From Rugalucina vietnamica (lineage: Eukaryota > Mollusca > Bivalvia > Lucinida > Lucinidae), in assembly GCA_964017185.1 (NCBI GenBank), contig OZ024869.1, positions 66,620,315 to 66,684,314 on the forward strand: a DNA stretch of 64,000 bases, written 5' to 3'. Below, one piece after another: positions 12,036 to 25,045 of this stretch (the stretch's first letter is position 1; each line of letters begins with the position of its first letter). The notes under the pieces were generated by a model. The model did no database searches. It saw only the letters and a list, made by a program, of their open reading frames with translations, and was not told the DNA's origin. Both the position numbers and the translations under genes were made by a program.

Positions 12036-12681
12036 ACCGATGTGTGATCGGTACAATGTTCAAACTTTCATTCGAGTGAAATTAGAAAATAAGGACAAGA
12101 ATAGAATGTGTTACTTGCTGACACAACATACAGTGGATTTCGATTCTTTTCCGACAAGTTATAAAATGTCTTGACAATAATTACTAATTGACGTCGTCAT
12201 TCGCTATCTCATGGGCCAATGGGCGGAGATTATGACTCGTGTTGAGATGTACTCAGAGAGCGTGATAATCATGATAATTGAGGGGAATTCGTGCTGACTG
12301 ATGTTCTCAAATCTATTGTTATCGGATTAAGTGATAGACCAATAGGTATGATATTCATTTGTTTCCGAATTACTAATGCTCAACCAATTTTGGCAATCAC
12401 AAATTAGGTGTGAAATATCGATCATTAAATAAACGAGAGTTACCGTACGGTGACTCGGGCATAGATCGCCGGAAGCATATTGTCCGTTTATCACTCACTC
12501 GCCATATCTCCATACCGACCCTACCCCCCCCCCCCCCCCCGAAAAAAGGTTTAAAAAAAAAATATGCCGCCGCCCGCATTCGTTTTTGTTCAAATAAAAA
12601 TTAAAATAAAAAACCTGCCGCCCGCATCTGTTTCTTCAAAAAGTGGCCTGAGAAACAATGGTATTATTTTTTTTGGCCATA

Positions 12682-13540
12682 TTGATGTAACTTGAAAATT
12701 AAGCATTAAATCACGCAAGTTTCTAGGTTAACAACAATAAAACCGGCCCAATGTCTTAGCAACGTCATGCTACACGCATTCATGCCGCTGTTTGCTAGCT
12801 CTGAAGCATTTTTGGAATCCATCTGGCATACGGGCGTCTAATTGTCAGTTCTGTGTGTATAATGTGGTGAATTGTGCCGAAACTACAATTCTATATACTG
12901 TGTATTTCACAAATTCTACTCTTTCCTATCACGACGATAATTTTCGACAGTTTGACATTATTTGACATTACCCTGTACAAGTCGACATGGGCGCTTTTCT
13001 GGTCGCGTAGAAATTATGCATACTACTTGTAGATTGCTGTTTTCTTAATTTCCTTGTCGCCATATGCATTTTATGCTCTTAGCAGTGTTTCTCCCTTTTC
13101 AAATCCGTTCCAAACACATAATTTATTGAAGGTCGTTGTTCACCACGCATTTTTGGCATACTTACTAAACAATATGGCTGCTTAACGCCTACATGACGTC
13201 ACACAATTATGTGACATCATGTGCTTACCACCATCATATTGAACTTTACTCATACAAAGTTTGGTGAAAATAGCACGGTAAACTATCAACTGCAACATCA
13301 TCATTAAAAATCGACGTTTTGTAAAAATGAACAAAAGTGGGCCAGTAATCGTGATGTACAGTTTCCATAGCAACCACTGTTGACATTTTATTCACGCCAG
13401 AGCAGCAAAATTTGCTGTATAAGTACAAAATATGTTTGTCTATATAACTGTATGAGTTAAATTCATCTGATTTATAAAATAAGGACATGATGGCACTTTT
13501 ATGCGAACTTTTTGAACACCCTTCGTAAAATGTAAATTTT
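12682..13540. other. Unassigned intergenic stretch
   Basis: No gene or clear repeat was recognised. It contains a CATGACGTCAC cAMP-element-like word near 13,192 and short open frames without coding signature. Confidence 0.4.
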
Positions 13541-13698
13541 TTAATCATGTTAGTACGAACAATTTACAAATGTTCGTCAGTCATTTTTTCAATCATGTTA
13601 GTACAAACAATTTACAAATGTTTGTCAGTCATTTTTTCAATGATGTTAGTACGAAAAATTTACAAATATTTGTCAGTCATTTTTTCAATCATGTTATC
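13541..13698. repeat. ~48 bp tandem repeat, three units
   Basis: Three near-identical units contain ATGTTAGTACGAA, CAATTTACAAAT and GTCAGTCATTTTTTCAAT. The array abuts the 3' end of the LINE at 13,699. The open frame across it only reflects the repeat. Confidence 0.8.
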
Positions 13699-15418
13699 AT
13701 CATCATCATCATGTCCGTTTTATAGTCTGTTGTCCTCTACAGTAACTGAGGGTTGGACTTGTTCGACGAGTCTCCTTCTTAGACGACCTCTCCACTCTGA
13801 GCTATTCTGAGGATCAGCAGTATCCATTCCTAGTTTTTTTCTGTCGTCTAACAACACTTTATCCCATGACTTTCTTGGCTTGCCAGATCTTTTCTGTGCA
13901 ACTATGTTTAGCTTGGGTACTTGAGCAATCCAGCCTTTGCTGCGCTCTACGTGTCCATACCATCTCATTCTGCTGGAGCGAAGCACCACATCTATATCCT
14001 GGAGTCCAAGCTTTGAGAGAAGGGAGTCTGAGCTTACTTCATCATTCGCCTTGACATTACAGATCCAGCGGATCATCGCACCGTCATTGCGCCGTAGGCG
14101 GTTAAGTGTAGCCACAGTCATGGCCCATGTTTCTGCCGCATGCAGCATTACACTTCTCACACAAGTTGAATACACTCGACCTCTGGTCAAAAGTGGCAGA
14201 TTGCTGTTGGTGAGGAGGGGGAGTAGCTGTCGGAACTTGCCCCAAGCGGATTTGCAACACGTTACTGCAGCCAGTTCACAACCACCACCAGCAGAAAGCA
14301 TGTCTCCTAGATAACAGAACTCTGGAACAGCCTCAACTGTTTCATCATCAACCTGAACCTCCTTCACTAGCCTTCCATCTATTGGACATGACTTTCCCAG
14401 GCAGCGAGCACATCTGAAATCAGGATCAGGGCCCAAGGGGCCTTTGATTCTACTGCATTTCTTGTGGATTCAGGACAAGCAGCCACCACAGAAGATAGCA
14501 TTTCTTCCTACACCTGTCTGACAGACGCCACAGGGATCCTTTCCAGATTTTTTCAGAAGGTCCAGATTGGGGCCAGAGACCATGATCTTTGTCTTCCCCA
14601 TGTTCACTCGAAGGCCTTTCCTCTCCATCTCTGCTTTCCAAGTCTTCAGCTTTACCAGTAGTTCCTCCATGGACTCAGCACTAATCATCAAGTCATCTGC
14701 ATACAAGGGCAGCCTGTTCGAAACTCCCTGGATAAAGCCTCTAACACAATGATGAAGAGAAGCGGGCTTAGAACAGAGCCCTGATGAACACCTACTTTGA
14801 CACCAAACTCCTCGCTGTATCCACTGCCAACTCTTACCCTACTTCTCACATCTTTATACATGGACTGGACAAGGCGCACTAGCCACTCGTCGATTCCTAG
14901 TTTTTGCATTGCCCATCAGATGACATCCCCTGGGACCCAATCGAATGCTTTCTCCAGATCAACGAAGGCCATGTCGAGCAGCTTGTTAGCAGCTAAGTGC
15001 TTCTCTTGTAGTTGATGGACAATGAAAATCGCATCTGTAGTGCCACGACTTGACATAAAGCCACACTGCATCTCATCAATCTCAACTCTTTGCCGGATGA
15101 GTCCTTCTACTACACACTCTTTCCAAGCCTCTTTCTTTGCGTCCTCATCTAGTGACAGTAGGCCTTCATGATTCTTTACAGGTTTCTCTCCCATTACATC
15201 CTGGTAGTCACGTCTCATTTGCTTAGCCAGACGGTACACATCTGCAAATTTTGGATCTATTTTCTGGAGAGCAATCTTCTTAGCCTCACTCTTGGCATGG
15301 TACACTGCGCAGTTGGACACACGCTTGGCTGAGTTGTATGCAGCCCGACTGCCACCAGCTTTCCACAACTTGAAGCACCTGCACTTCTCCTTAACTGCTT
15401 CCTCCTTAGTACGAACAA
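13699..15418 (-). mobile_element. 5'-truncated, decayed LINE (RTE-like reverse transcriptase)
   Basis: Minus-strand frames, in order, give DLEKAFDWVP (15,368-14,916), VHQGSVLSPLLFIIVLEALS (14,909-14,688), YADDLMISAES (14,706-14,470) and a C-terminal part with AETWAM and RMRWYGHVERS (14,436-13,720). Together they are the palm and thumb of a non-LTR reverse transcriptase. The reading frame is broken at about 14,910, 14,710 and 14,450. The 3' end is a short ATGATG microsatellite, as in RTE-clade LINEs. No endonuclease domain remains. The clade call rests on the WYGHVERS-type motif and the tail, and is tentative. Confidence 0.8.
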
Positions 15419-15819
15419 CTGATTCATTGATGCTTAATCAGGACTAGGTAAAATATCTAAAATGAAGGTAACAACATGAAGGCAATAGATTTCAAAGCAG
15501 GAATAAAAGACTCAGAGAATGACAAATTTAAAATGCCCATCAAAACACCAGACAAGTGACAAATAGACAACACTAGTCGTCATATTCAATAAAAGAATGG
15601 ATACGTAGATGTGTGAACAGAATGATGGCAAGTTTCAATGAAAGAAAGAAAGTAGTTGTGTATAACAGAGAACTAGTCAAACTAAACAGTAAACATAAAG
15701 CTAAACCATACCCAGACCTCTAGACCTATACATAGAAAGGCAGCAAGCACTGTTTTTCCCTGTCAAAACAGTATGTTTTGATCTACTTCCTCAAATATAC
15801 CAATGATGCTGAACACATT
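15419..15819. other. Unassigned intergenic stretch
   Basis: AT-rich sequence with no supported gene, RNA or repeat boundary. Confidence 0.4.
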
Positions 15820-16052
15820 TGAGCCGCCTCGTGGGAAAACCATCAATGTGGTTTCCGACCAGGTCCGACATAAACCGACCTGTACAGTCACAGAAAAGAG
15901 CTAGAATCTTTAAATTTCGGATTTAAGTAGAAGAACTGTACTATCCGAGTAGCGAAAACAAAGGCGCTGATCAGCTTCGCAGTTACTGCGAAGCTGATCT
16001 GCGCCTCTGTTTTTGCCTAGGCAGATTGTTGGTTTTCCCATGTCGCGGCTCA
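15820..16052 (+). mobile_element. MITE family D, copy 2
   Basis: Ends are TGAGCCGCC and GCGGCTCA, and the complete central CAAAGGCGC hairpin is present. Confidence 0.85.
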
Positions 16053-16476
16053 TTTCAGACGACAAAAAATGTGGCTATCACATAAATGACCATAAAGGTA
16101 TGACACCATGACTCTGGAGCCAAGAACAGAGAATTCCTTCAGAAATAATAAGACAACTTTCCAAATAATAAGATAATAATAGAAACTGCCTTAACTGCCC
16201 AATATTAAACCAACCCAATTAAATGCAAAAGTCCCAGACAATGCTTCAACATTCCCTGACATTTCCCTGACTTTTACCTCATTTTTCAAATTTCCCCAAC
16301 ACTCATCAAAATTCCCTGACATTTCCCTGACTTTTGCAAAATTCCATTATACCCTGACTTTTCCCTGATGCGTGGGAACCCTTTTTAACTAACAATGTCG
16401 TTAATTTTGAACAGCTGGGCCCAGGTCTGTACTTCAGCAAATGGGCACGACAGACATAGTTACAATGTAGTATTAT
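16053..16476. repeat. Intergenic stretch with TTCCCTGAC repeat
   Basis: 16,253-16,370 contains at least five TTCCCTGA or CCCTGACTTTT words, related to bases 1-50. The rest shows nothing recognisable. Confidence 0.45.
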
Positions 16477-16695
16477 ATGAGCCTGTGCGTGAGAAAACCA
16501 ACAATTTGAGTTCTGACTAGGTCGGACACAAACCCGCCTGTACAGTCACAGAAGATGGTTAGAAACTGCAAAGTTTGGGTTTAGAAAGTACAGGTATGTA
16601 CTATCCGTGTAGCAAAAACAAAGGCGCTGATCAGCTTCGCAGTTACTGTTTTTCTTCACCTATGCAAATTGTTGGTTTTCTCATGCAAGGCTCAT
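16477..16695 (+). mobile_element. MITE family D, copy 3 (half hairpin)
   Basis: Ends ATGAGCC and GGCTCAT are present, but only the left arm of the central hairpin remains. Confidence 0.75.
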
Positions 16696-16744
16696 ATTCA
16701 ATCATTGAACTGACGCTACTTGATGAAAAGTCAAAGCTTACAGA

Positions 16745-18085
16745 ACAAGAGGACCAGTGGTCCTGTAAACGCTCACCTGAGAACTGGGATATGCAACCTA
16801 AGCTGACCTTGCCGTAAAATATGTCAAGGCCATCCCTGGGTTATGATTTATATAAACTTTGTAGAGCTGTATTCATTGATGCTTCAGGCCAAGTTTCAAA
16901 ATCATAGGGCTTCCAATTCTGAATTAGAAGGTTTATAATGGTTTTTACTATTTATAGCCATGGGGGCCATCTTGGTTATGTAACTTTCACTCCCCTTTCC
17001 TAACAATGCTCTACTTAATGTTTGGCTTTGATTGGCCAAGCGGTTTCAGAGAAGAAAATGATTGAATATTATGGTCATATACATGTACAGGGGCAGAGAA
17101 CCCCCTGAGGATATTTTTTTTTTCATAACCATAAATCTTCTGTCCATTTGCATACTCCCAGCAAGTTTACCCCCATTTAATAACATTTTACTAAATGTCC
17201 CCATTCAAATGCATAGGCAACCTATGTTGACCTTGCCGTAAAATAGATCAAGGTCATCCCAAGGTCATGATTTATATAAATTTTGTAGAGCCCCAATGCC
17301 TGATGCTTCATGCCAAGTTCAGTGGCGGATTTAGAGGGGGTTCAAGGGGTTCGCTCGAACCACCCTCTGGAGCCAAATTATTTCATTTTCATGGGGAATT
17401 TCAATACATTTTGTGTAAAATGAGGCAAACGAACCCCCTTTTTCAACACTTTAACCCCCTCTTCAGAAATCCTGGATCCGCCCCTGCAAGTTCCAAAATC
17501 ATAGGCCTTCTGGTTCTGGAGAAGATTTTTAAAGGTTTTTGCTAGTTATAGCCATGGCGGCCAACTTGGTCATGTGACCTTGATTATTTATATAAACTTT
17601 CATTCTCCCTTCCTAAGAATGCTCGACATGAAGTTTGGTTTTGATTGGCCAAGCAGTTTCAGAGAAGAAGATCTTTGTATATTATAGTAATATACATGTA
17701 TATTGCCCTGTGGTAGGGGCAGACCTGCCCCTTGGGTCCAATTTTTTTTAGAATCATAAATCTTCAGTCCATTTGCCCATTTCCATAAAGTTTTTCCCTT
17801 CAAATGACATGTTGACAATTTTCCCCATTCAAATGCATGGTCAAGGTCATCCCAGTGATTTATATAAACTTTGTATAGCTCCTCCCCTGATGCTTCAAGC
17901 CAATTACAAAATTATAGGCCTTCTGGTTCTGGAGAAGAAGATTTTTAAAGGTTTTTGCTATTTATAGCCATGGCGGCTATCTTGGCCAAGTGACCTTGAT
18001 CATTTATATAAATTTTTGTTCCCTCATCCCAAGGATATTTCATATAAAATATGGCTTTGATTGGCCAAGCGGTTACTGAGAAAAT
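16745..18085 (+). mobile_element. HINE-like family C, copy 2, lacking 3' end
   Basis: Starts with GAGGACCAGTGGTCCTG and GCTCACCTGAG, then carries units with TGACCTTGCCGTAAAAT and CCATCTTGGT. It stops near 18,085 without the microsatellite or terminal hairpin. A short TIR element is inserted at 17,320-17,486. Confidence 0.7.
17320..17486. mobile_element. CAGTGGCGGAT-type MITE
   Basis: Starts CAGTGGCGGATTTAGAGGGG and ends GGATCCGCCCCTG. It is flanked by CAAGTT on both sides (17,314-17,319 and 17,487-17,492) and interrupts a HINE unit whose intact form is known from neighbouring copies. The TIRs resemble hAT-type MITEs; the family is not certain. A relative lies at 53,588-53,727. Confidence 0.75.
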
Positions 18086-18109
18086 TAAGTTTAACATTTA
18101 ATTTGTAAA

Positions 18110-18205
18110 ACTTATCCAGCATGCCAGACAGATGACAACGGAATCAAACCAGGAAGTAACTTGACCAATGCTGATAAGCGTGCTGCTGAGCCCTCTAGAG
18201 CTGAG
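18110..18205 (-). mobile_element. tRNA-derived SINE remnant
   Basis: On the minus strand GGCTCAGCAGCACGC precedes CTGGTTTGATTCCG in A- and B-box-like spacing. Only the head is recognisable. Confidence 0.45.
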
Positions 18206-18809
18206 TTTTTGGGCATAAAATAATCTGTATTCGATGTTTGAATGACTCATACAAGAATGTTTCAAGAATATCCAGTCTCCTTGGAAAAATTGTCATTTTT
18301 CATATACAGGTAAAAATTATACAAGTATTAGATTTTAACAATAGATTACTTCCAAAATTCAGCTAGCTGGTACTCAGTATTGGTTTTTACTGGTTTCTAG
18401 CTTGAGCGGTTGGTACATCAACTTTACAGTTTAACATTGATGTCTATGGGAAATCATTACCCTAGACTAATTTATTTATTGGAAATTTCATGATAACATA
18501 CATACATACATACAAAGTATATACATATGTACCAAAGGATCAGACAGTAGGCTAGGCCTATGGTGGTCTTCTCCTCGAATTTGGTACTGAACACGGATTT
18601 CAATTGACTATGTAGGCATGTAGCAATAACATAAGTTATACATGCATGGGTAATACATAAACATAAATATGAAAACATGTGTTTTACATACACAAATGTA
18701 TGAAAAAGAAAGACAACGGGTATATTAAATATCATACATAACTGTATATACAGAGTGAAGGTAAATAAAACGTTATATTTCTTATCAACTTATTTAGTGG
18801 AGAGAGAGC

Positions 18810-18891
<82 letters not shown>

Positions 18892-19366
18892 GCACTGAGT
18901 TGGTTGTAAATAAGATTCATTTAGATGGATGATATGGATGTGTTAACTTAAATTTGTGCTTCTTTCGCTCTAATAAAATTGAAAACAATTCCAACGGACT
19001 TATCGGTTTCTATCTCGTTTTTCTTTTTTTTTTAAAAGCGTATTCTTGTTTACTATTTATAGCTGGCTATGCTAGGGGCAAGTCACTCGCGTCACATGCC
19101 ATCACACGTGTCGTAACTTGATTTCCACGATTTGGGTCAGACAATAACAGTTATGTGGGTCATATTGACGGTAAGTATGAACTATTATGTAGTAAGTGTT
19201 TTGTGTCATTGTCCATTGTTTATTATTTGGCATATGTTTTGCCCATAAACCGTTATTGGTCTTAGCTTCGGTCTCGAGTCAATTCTATACACAAGTCTTA
19301 CACAAGTATTGGCTTTTCTCAAGAGTTCAAAAGAAAAATTGAATCGTGGTAAGTATAATAAAAATG
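18206..19366. other. Intergenic stretch with (GA)n microsatellite
   Basis: 18,812-18,889 is an almost pure GA dinucleotide tract of about 39 repeats. CATACATACATACATAC occurs near 18,496. No gene is supported. Confidence 0.6.
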
Positions 19367-20020
19367 CTAGTGAAATCTTCCAGTTCGATCAACAAATTTA
19401 AAAATCATATCACAGAGGGTTTTGTTGTCGTCTTTCTGATTTTCAGGTAAGCCTTTTAGTAGATTTAATGCATTTACTGCTGTAAGATTTCCACAGATAT
19501 TTGGGGACCTCTGAAGGGAGTCAATAAGTTCAAGCCTTTCAACCTCGAATTTTTTACAGTGGAAGAAAAAGTGTTGGGCTGATTCAGGAACACCGGCATT
19601 ACAATTCTCACAAATTCGAGAGTCTGTTAAATGGTCATGGAAAAGATCATCTTTTAGTTGGCTTTTAGAATTTCTTAGCTGGCATAGAATAATGTTAAGT
19701 TTCCTGTTTCCATATGAATGATGTGTCATTGCTGCTGGTATTTTAGCTTTCAGTATCTTTTTGAATGAATATAGGGATGTTGCATTAAGTAAGTCAGGTG
19801 GTAAGTTGTTCCATAAATCTGTTGTTGATAAAAAATAACTGTCTTGGTAGGCTTTAGTTTTAGGGGTTGGATGTTTTAATTTTATTTGTCTCATAGAGTA
19901 GTGTGATTGATGTTCATTAAACTTTGCAAGGATGTTATCAATATAGGGAGGGGCTTCTTCATTTAGTATTTTGTAGAACTGAATAAGTAGAGGAGACGGT
20001 GGGTAGGGAAATTTTTCGTT
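19367..20020 (-). mobile_element. LINE-A, C-terminal part (split)
   Basis: The minus-strand frame encodes LIQFYKILNEEAPPYI, then TTDLWNNLPPDLLNATS and a terminal ICENCNAG...HFFFHC zinc-type motif, the usual C-terminus of Jockey-superfamily LINE ORF2. It is the continuation of the reverse transcriptase at 25,769-26,664. A 5.7 kb element separates the two, with TTTCGTT duplicated on both sides. The first nine codons of the open frame come from that element, and joining the flanks shows the LINE frame was already shifted. Confidence 0.8.
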
Positions 20021-20098
20021 TCGCACAACACCCTCCACATACTAGGTTTGATACTATAGGTGGCTTCTTTGATCAATATAAATAGTTTCTAGGCAGTT

Positions 20099-22472
20099 GT
20101 AAGTAAGTAAGTAAGTAAGTAACGTCTTTATTTTACGAGGGTTACAACATTTAGCATATACACACACAGATACATATATGTGAAAGCTAATCTTCCATGA
20201 GGCCCTCAGTATATACATATGTACAAGTACAAACAATGACAAAGAAAAGAATATGTGATACAAAAATGAAATTAGGCTATGAAATGATCAATGCAGATAA
20301 TATGAGACTCATCCTGAGGAAACAGGACTGATTCAGGCTTGCACCAAGCACTTCATACAATTAAGAAAAACAAAAGACAATGATAAATATCAATATAATA
20401 GACATACAACTGTAGAAAAAAAAAAAAAAAACAAAAAAAAAAAACAAAACAAAAAACATTCAATGTGACTGTTTTTACAAGTGACCATCTATATACATAA
20501 TGTTAAATATTTACTGAGTTAGTTTGACAAACAGGTAAAGAGAAAGAATTTAATCCAAGGGTGGCAACAGTCATACTAGTGATGACAAGGCATAGTACAT
20601 ATTATGCACATATCAGTCTAGAGTAATTGGTACTTACATTGTTTTTGTAAAATATCAATGTAAAATATATCAAAATTGTAATACATGATAGAGCCTACCA
20701 ATACAAGATAAATATTACAAATAATAATACAAATAAAGGATATATGCACAGGTGAAGATGAAAAAATAATTACAAACATGTATTCATTTGCTATCAGTTA
20801 TGATGCTTTATCAATAAGCCATTTTAAACACCTTCTATGGAAAGTTTCCTGTGTTTCAGAACTTTTGACATCATCAGGCAAACTATTCCAAATCAAACAC
20901 CCTGAGTATCTCATACTTTGCTTAAAGCATTCTGTGTGAGGTTTGGGTGGTATAAAACATCCTACATTCATAGACCTGAGGTTAACAGATGTATTTAAGT
21001 TACTTCGCAAGTTAAAGTTTTCGTTAATGTAAGTAGGTGTCATGTTATGATAAACCTTGAACATGAATTTTGCCTTTCTTAGAATCAAGCGATCACAAAA
21101 AGACAGAATATTTAGGGATTTCATAGCTTCTGTTGTATCTTCAACATCATAATCAAGTATTACTCTAACAGCACGTTTTTGCATTCGAAAAACTTTAAGT
21201 TTGTTATTTTCTGAGGCATTTCCCCAGACAACGTTGCAAAAGTCTATATGGGGTTGGATGTATGACTTATAAAACTGTACTCTATGTTCTAGAGACAGAT
21301 ACATCTTTATCTTAGACAGAAGCCATACATTTGAAGCTATTTTCTTTGTAATATGTTTTACGTGCTCAGACCAGCACAAATTATTGTCAACAAAGACACC
21401 AAGAATCTTGCTACTTGTAATTGTTTGAATTTGATCATTGTTACAGTTAAGTTCAATTTTATCATTAACCAGTCCATTCCGCTTTTGCTTAGTAGTTATA
21501 AGCATTACTTTAGTCTTAGCTGTATTTAAAACCATGCCATTATTTTTGCACCAAATATTCAATTCATTTAATGCAATCTGTAGGTTCCTTTCAATAGCTT
21601 CAAGAGATCTATGAATGAAATATAGTGTTGTGTCATCAGCATACATATCAGTTAGGACATTACTGGTGAACAATGGGAGATCATTTATGAAAAGAAGAAA
21701 TAAAAGGGGCCCTAAGATAGAGCCCTGAGGGACACCACAAGATATTGGCTTAAAGCCAGATCTAGTATTGTTAATTGACACTTGCTGTTGCCGTTGAGAT
21801 AAGTATGATTTAAACCAAAGAAGTGTTTCATTCTTAATGCCATATAACTTAAGTTTTGTTAAGAGTATGTTATGATCAACAAGATCAAATGCCTTCTTAA
21901 AGTCAACTAAAACTACCCCAATCATTTCTCCTTGATCAATTGCATTTAGCCATGAATCTGTCATGAAATTTAGAGCTGTTTCACAAGAATGATTTGTCCT
22001 GAAGCCTGACTGTGTCCTATGAAGGAGCTCATTATCATCTAGGTATGCTGTTAGGCTATCTGAGACATGTCTTTCTAGAACTTTTGAGAGAACAGGTAAA
22101 ATAGAAATGGGTCGATAGTTATTTATGTCTTCAAGAGGACCACTTTTGTGAAGTGGAGAAACTTTTGCCTCCTTCCACTTATCTGGAAAGCATGAGGAAC
22201 TTATGCTTTTATTACAGATGAAAGTAATATCATCAGCTATATAAGGGGCTGCAAGCTTTAAAATTCTTGCACCAATATTATCTGTACCAGTAGCTTTCTT
22301 TATATTAACATTTAACAAATATTTCAAGACTTTGTCTTTCTCAATATTAGGAATAGTAAATGCTGTATTTTCAGAAATTTTGCTTTTACAGAAGTCTTCA
22401 AGTTTATCATGGGAAGACGGTGGAATTGGCTCCTTTAGATTTGATGCAACATTCACAAAAAAGTCATTAAAT
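20099..22472 (-). mobile_element. LINE-B, 5'-truncated reverse transcriptase, CR1/L2-like
   Basis: A long intact minus-strand frame (stop at 20,798) encodes most of a reverse transcriptase: NNYRPISILPVLSKVLER, LVDFKKAFDLVDH, GVPQGSILGPLLFLLFINDL and MYADDTTLYF, ending in a connection domain with LIWNSLPDDVKSSETQETF. The first ~17 codons of the open frame (to 22,531) belong to the surrounding element, so the LINE is truncated inside the RT N-terminus and has lost its endonuclease. The 3' end is GTAAAATAAAGACG followed by (TTAC)5. The intact frame implies recent insertion. Confidence 0.85.
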
Positions 22473-22786
22473 GCTGTCGCCCTGTGATATGGTGCCTTTG
22501 TCCTCCAGCAGCCGTTACGTATGTTACCCATTCAAACCAGAAATGTGCTCTAAGTTTGTAAAATACACTATGAATCTCTAATCTAAATTCCAAACCTAAA
22601 TGTATCAATATCATCTCATGTAAGAATGCTACGAGCACATATATTGATATATTTAATCATTTTCATAAATCGATGGTGTTACGTATGTTGCATTATCAAA
22701 ACAGCCTGTGTAAATGTTAATTACAGACTAGTAAGTTATTTTAATATACTTCTCTTTACGAATTTCACTTTTAATACACTACGGGT

Positions 22787-23150
22787 GGCTTCGTTGATCA
22801 ATATAAAGATTTTCTATGCACGTTGTCGCCCAATGGTATTGTGCATTTGCCCTCCAGAAGCCGTTACGCACGTCGTATGTTACCCATTCAAAACAGAAAT
22901 ATACTCTAAGTTTGAAAAATGCACTATGAATCTCTAAAATAAATTCCAAACCTATATATATTCATGTCATCTGATGAAAGAATGTTACTGGCACATGTTT
23001 TGATATTTTTAATCACATATATGCATCGAGGGTGTTACGTATGTTACATTTTCAGAACAGACTGTTTAGAGTTTTATTACAGAACAGTAAGCTATTTTGA
23101 TATACTTTTATTTGCATATTTATACTTTAGACACACTTGTCTAAAAGACA
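22787..23150. repeat. Second ~350 bp unit of the F3 left arm
   Basis: Repeats the unit that precedes it (20,060-20,095 plus 22,473-22,786): GTGGCTTCGTTGATCAATAT, GTTGTCGCCC, CCTCCAGAAGCCGTTACG, TGTTACCCATTCAAA. Each unit contains two GTTAC/GTAAC palindromes. Confidence 0.75.
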
Positions 23151-23929
23151 CTTATTCCTTTTCTTTTACAAACCTGAAACAAACTAATCATCATGTCATT
23201 CCTTAGTCGAAAGTTATTGCATATAGTCCATAGTAACTCACTTCAGATTATGAAAGAATAATGTGTTTGAAGACAACTATGTACAGACAAGTTTGAAGAA
23301 AAGAAGAAAAATATATGCAATCATCTTGTTGTAGATCAATAACATATATGCCTTCTTGAAGTTGAATGCTGACTGCTTTGCCAGTAATGTGTACTTTTGA
23401 TTGGTAAATATTGTAACCTATGTAACACATAATTATTAAATATCAAAAATCAGTTTTAATGATTTTAATGCCGATAAAATGCTCATCGCTGTATGTAATT
23501 ATGATTTAGCACTAATTTAGAAATCATATAAGATATAGCAAATATTCAAGAGTGTAATCCGGTTGTCAGTGAACTTAAAGCGCGCACACCCGAACCACAA
23601 AATCCCAAAGCATGTTTTACACCATTGTTAGTATCCAGTGTTATGAAATGACATTATCAACACCGTCAGTCACTATTTCTTAAGTTACCTTTCACAAAGC
23701 TTGCCAATATTAGTAAGCAAATATCAATGCGGACGACGGGCGATTTAATGGTAACGTATGTAACACATTTCATTTTTCACTTAAAATTTTAGGTGTTAAA
23801 ACCTAAGGAAAACAAATAGCAATAAGATATAATAATCGTCACCTTAAGATTGTTTTCCGATTTCCGGATATTGAAATGACTCGCCGGCCATACAAAAGCA
23901 CAACTCTGCGCATGCTAGTTCATTTTGTC

Positions 23930-24050
23930 TGGGTTCGGGGCACATGTGAGACAAGCCAAATTCTGCTTGCGCGTGTGCCAGGTGTTTTTTTCTCGGGGTT
24001 CTCCCGTTTTTTGCCCAACCTACCGCTTGGCCCGTCTCATATGAGCTGAA
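23930..24050. repeat. Dispersed repeat, inverted copy at 27,595-27,720
   Basis: CACATGTGAGACAA ... TTTTTTGCCCAACC ... GGCCCGTCTCATATGAGCTG reads in reverse complement at 27,595-27,720. The family is unidentified. Confidence 0.6.
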
Positions 24051-24151
24051 ATAATATTGAAAGGGACGTTAAACGGAACAAAAATTGTTTAGTCCTTGGT
24101 CATGAGCACTGCTTCAATATAAGTACCATTGATGTTCCATAATTTGCCTGA

Positions 24152-24345
24152 TGCGGTTGTTTTGTTTGATTTTGAGTTGATGCTTAACAGCCTAGTCAAC
24201 AGCTATTGTCATATTGAGACGTTGACTCCATTTTATGGGACTTTTGCCTGAAAATCGGATGCCATGACATCCAAACAATGCTTTAAATATAACCACCCAA
24301 GTAAGCCACTACGGCTTATACGTATGGATGGTTTGATTTTAAACA
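24152..24345 (-). mobile_element. SINE family E, partial copy 2
   Basis: The minus-strand 3' part of the family, including GTTGACTAGGCTG and the ATCAACTCAAAATC-type tail. The 5' half is missing. Confidence 0.6.
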
Positions 24346-24861
24346 TTTCAAGCTTTCGTTTTACCAATGCCATTGTGTGGAGTCTCACCTAAACTGCCTT
24401 ATTGTGTAGTCATAACTTCTATTTTCGTGAAGGAATGGTCGAGAGTCTCACCAGGACATCAATGGTTGCTCAAAACGACAGACTGCTTGTATCGTGCTTT
24501 TTCAGGATTTCCAGCGTGGAACCATAATGTATTGCAATCATTTGGCTAGAATAGACAGCAGTATAAAACCAAGACATCTGATTCAGATGATTATACCGTC
24601 ATTTGTGTTATTACTGCTTTACATTGGATTTTGCCACTCCCGGGGAACTGGTGTCGCAGGGCTAGATAATGTCAGGAGCGGTCGCTTTAACGATGGGTCA
24701 CCAACTCATAATATATACCTTACAGTGCCCTATATGAAAATGGTGTTACATACGTTACCATGAGCATACTGACAAGTCACCAATGGGTCAACATATTCCA
24801 AATACCTTACTGTGTTCTATGCGAAAACCTTTGCAGATAATTATGTGAGACCACTTTCATG

Positions 24862-25045
24862 TGAGCCACAGCGCGCGAAAAGCCCTCTTCCGACAATATT
24901 CCTTCTACACAGTCACAGAATTTAGACGCTTCAAATTTCGGATTTAAGAAGAAGTTTGAATTATCTGAGTAGAGTAAACAAGTGTGCAGTAACTGCATCT
25001 TTGTTTTCATATAGGAAGAATCTGGGTTACGCATGAAGCGGCTCA
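24862..25045 (+). mobile_element. MITE family D, copy 4 (degenerate)
   Basis: Ends TGAGCCACAGCGCG and GCGGCTCA are present, with a shortened central hairpin. Confidence 0.7.

Larger units (their letters stand above)
10436..12678. mobile_element. Harbinger-like non-autonomous DNA transposon, copy 2
   Basis: Full-length relative of 135-2,353 in the same orientation, with ends GGCCAAAA and TTTTGGCC and the flanking 3-bp direct repeat ATA (10,433-10,435 and 12,679-12,681). It differs from copy 1 by small indels, an extra ~65 bp near 10,930-11,010 and a 30-bp palindromic insertion at 11,771-11,800. No transposase is present. Confidence 0.75.

Noticed and set aside
18732-18920. Ser-Leu repeat protein frame
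   Set aside because: It is the translation of a (GA)n dinucleotide tract on the minus strand.
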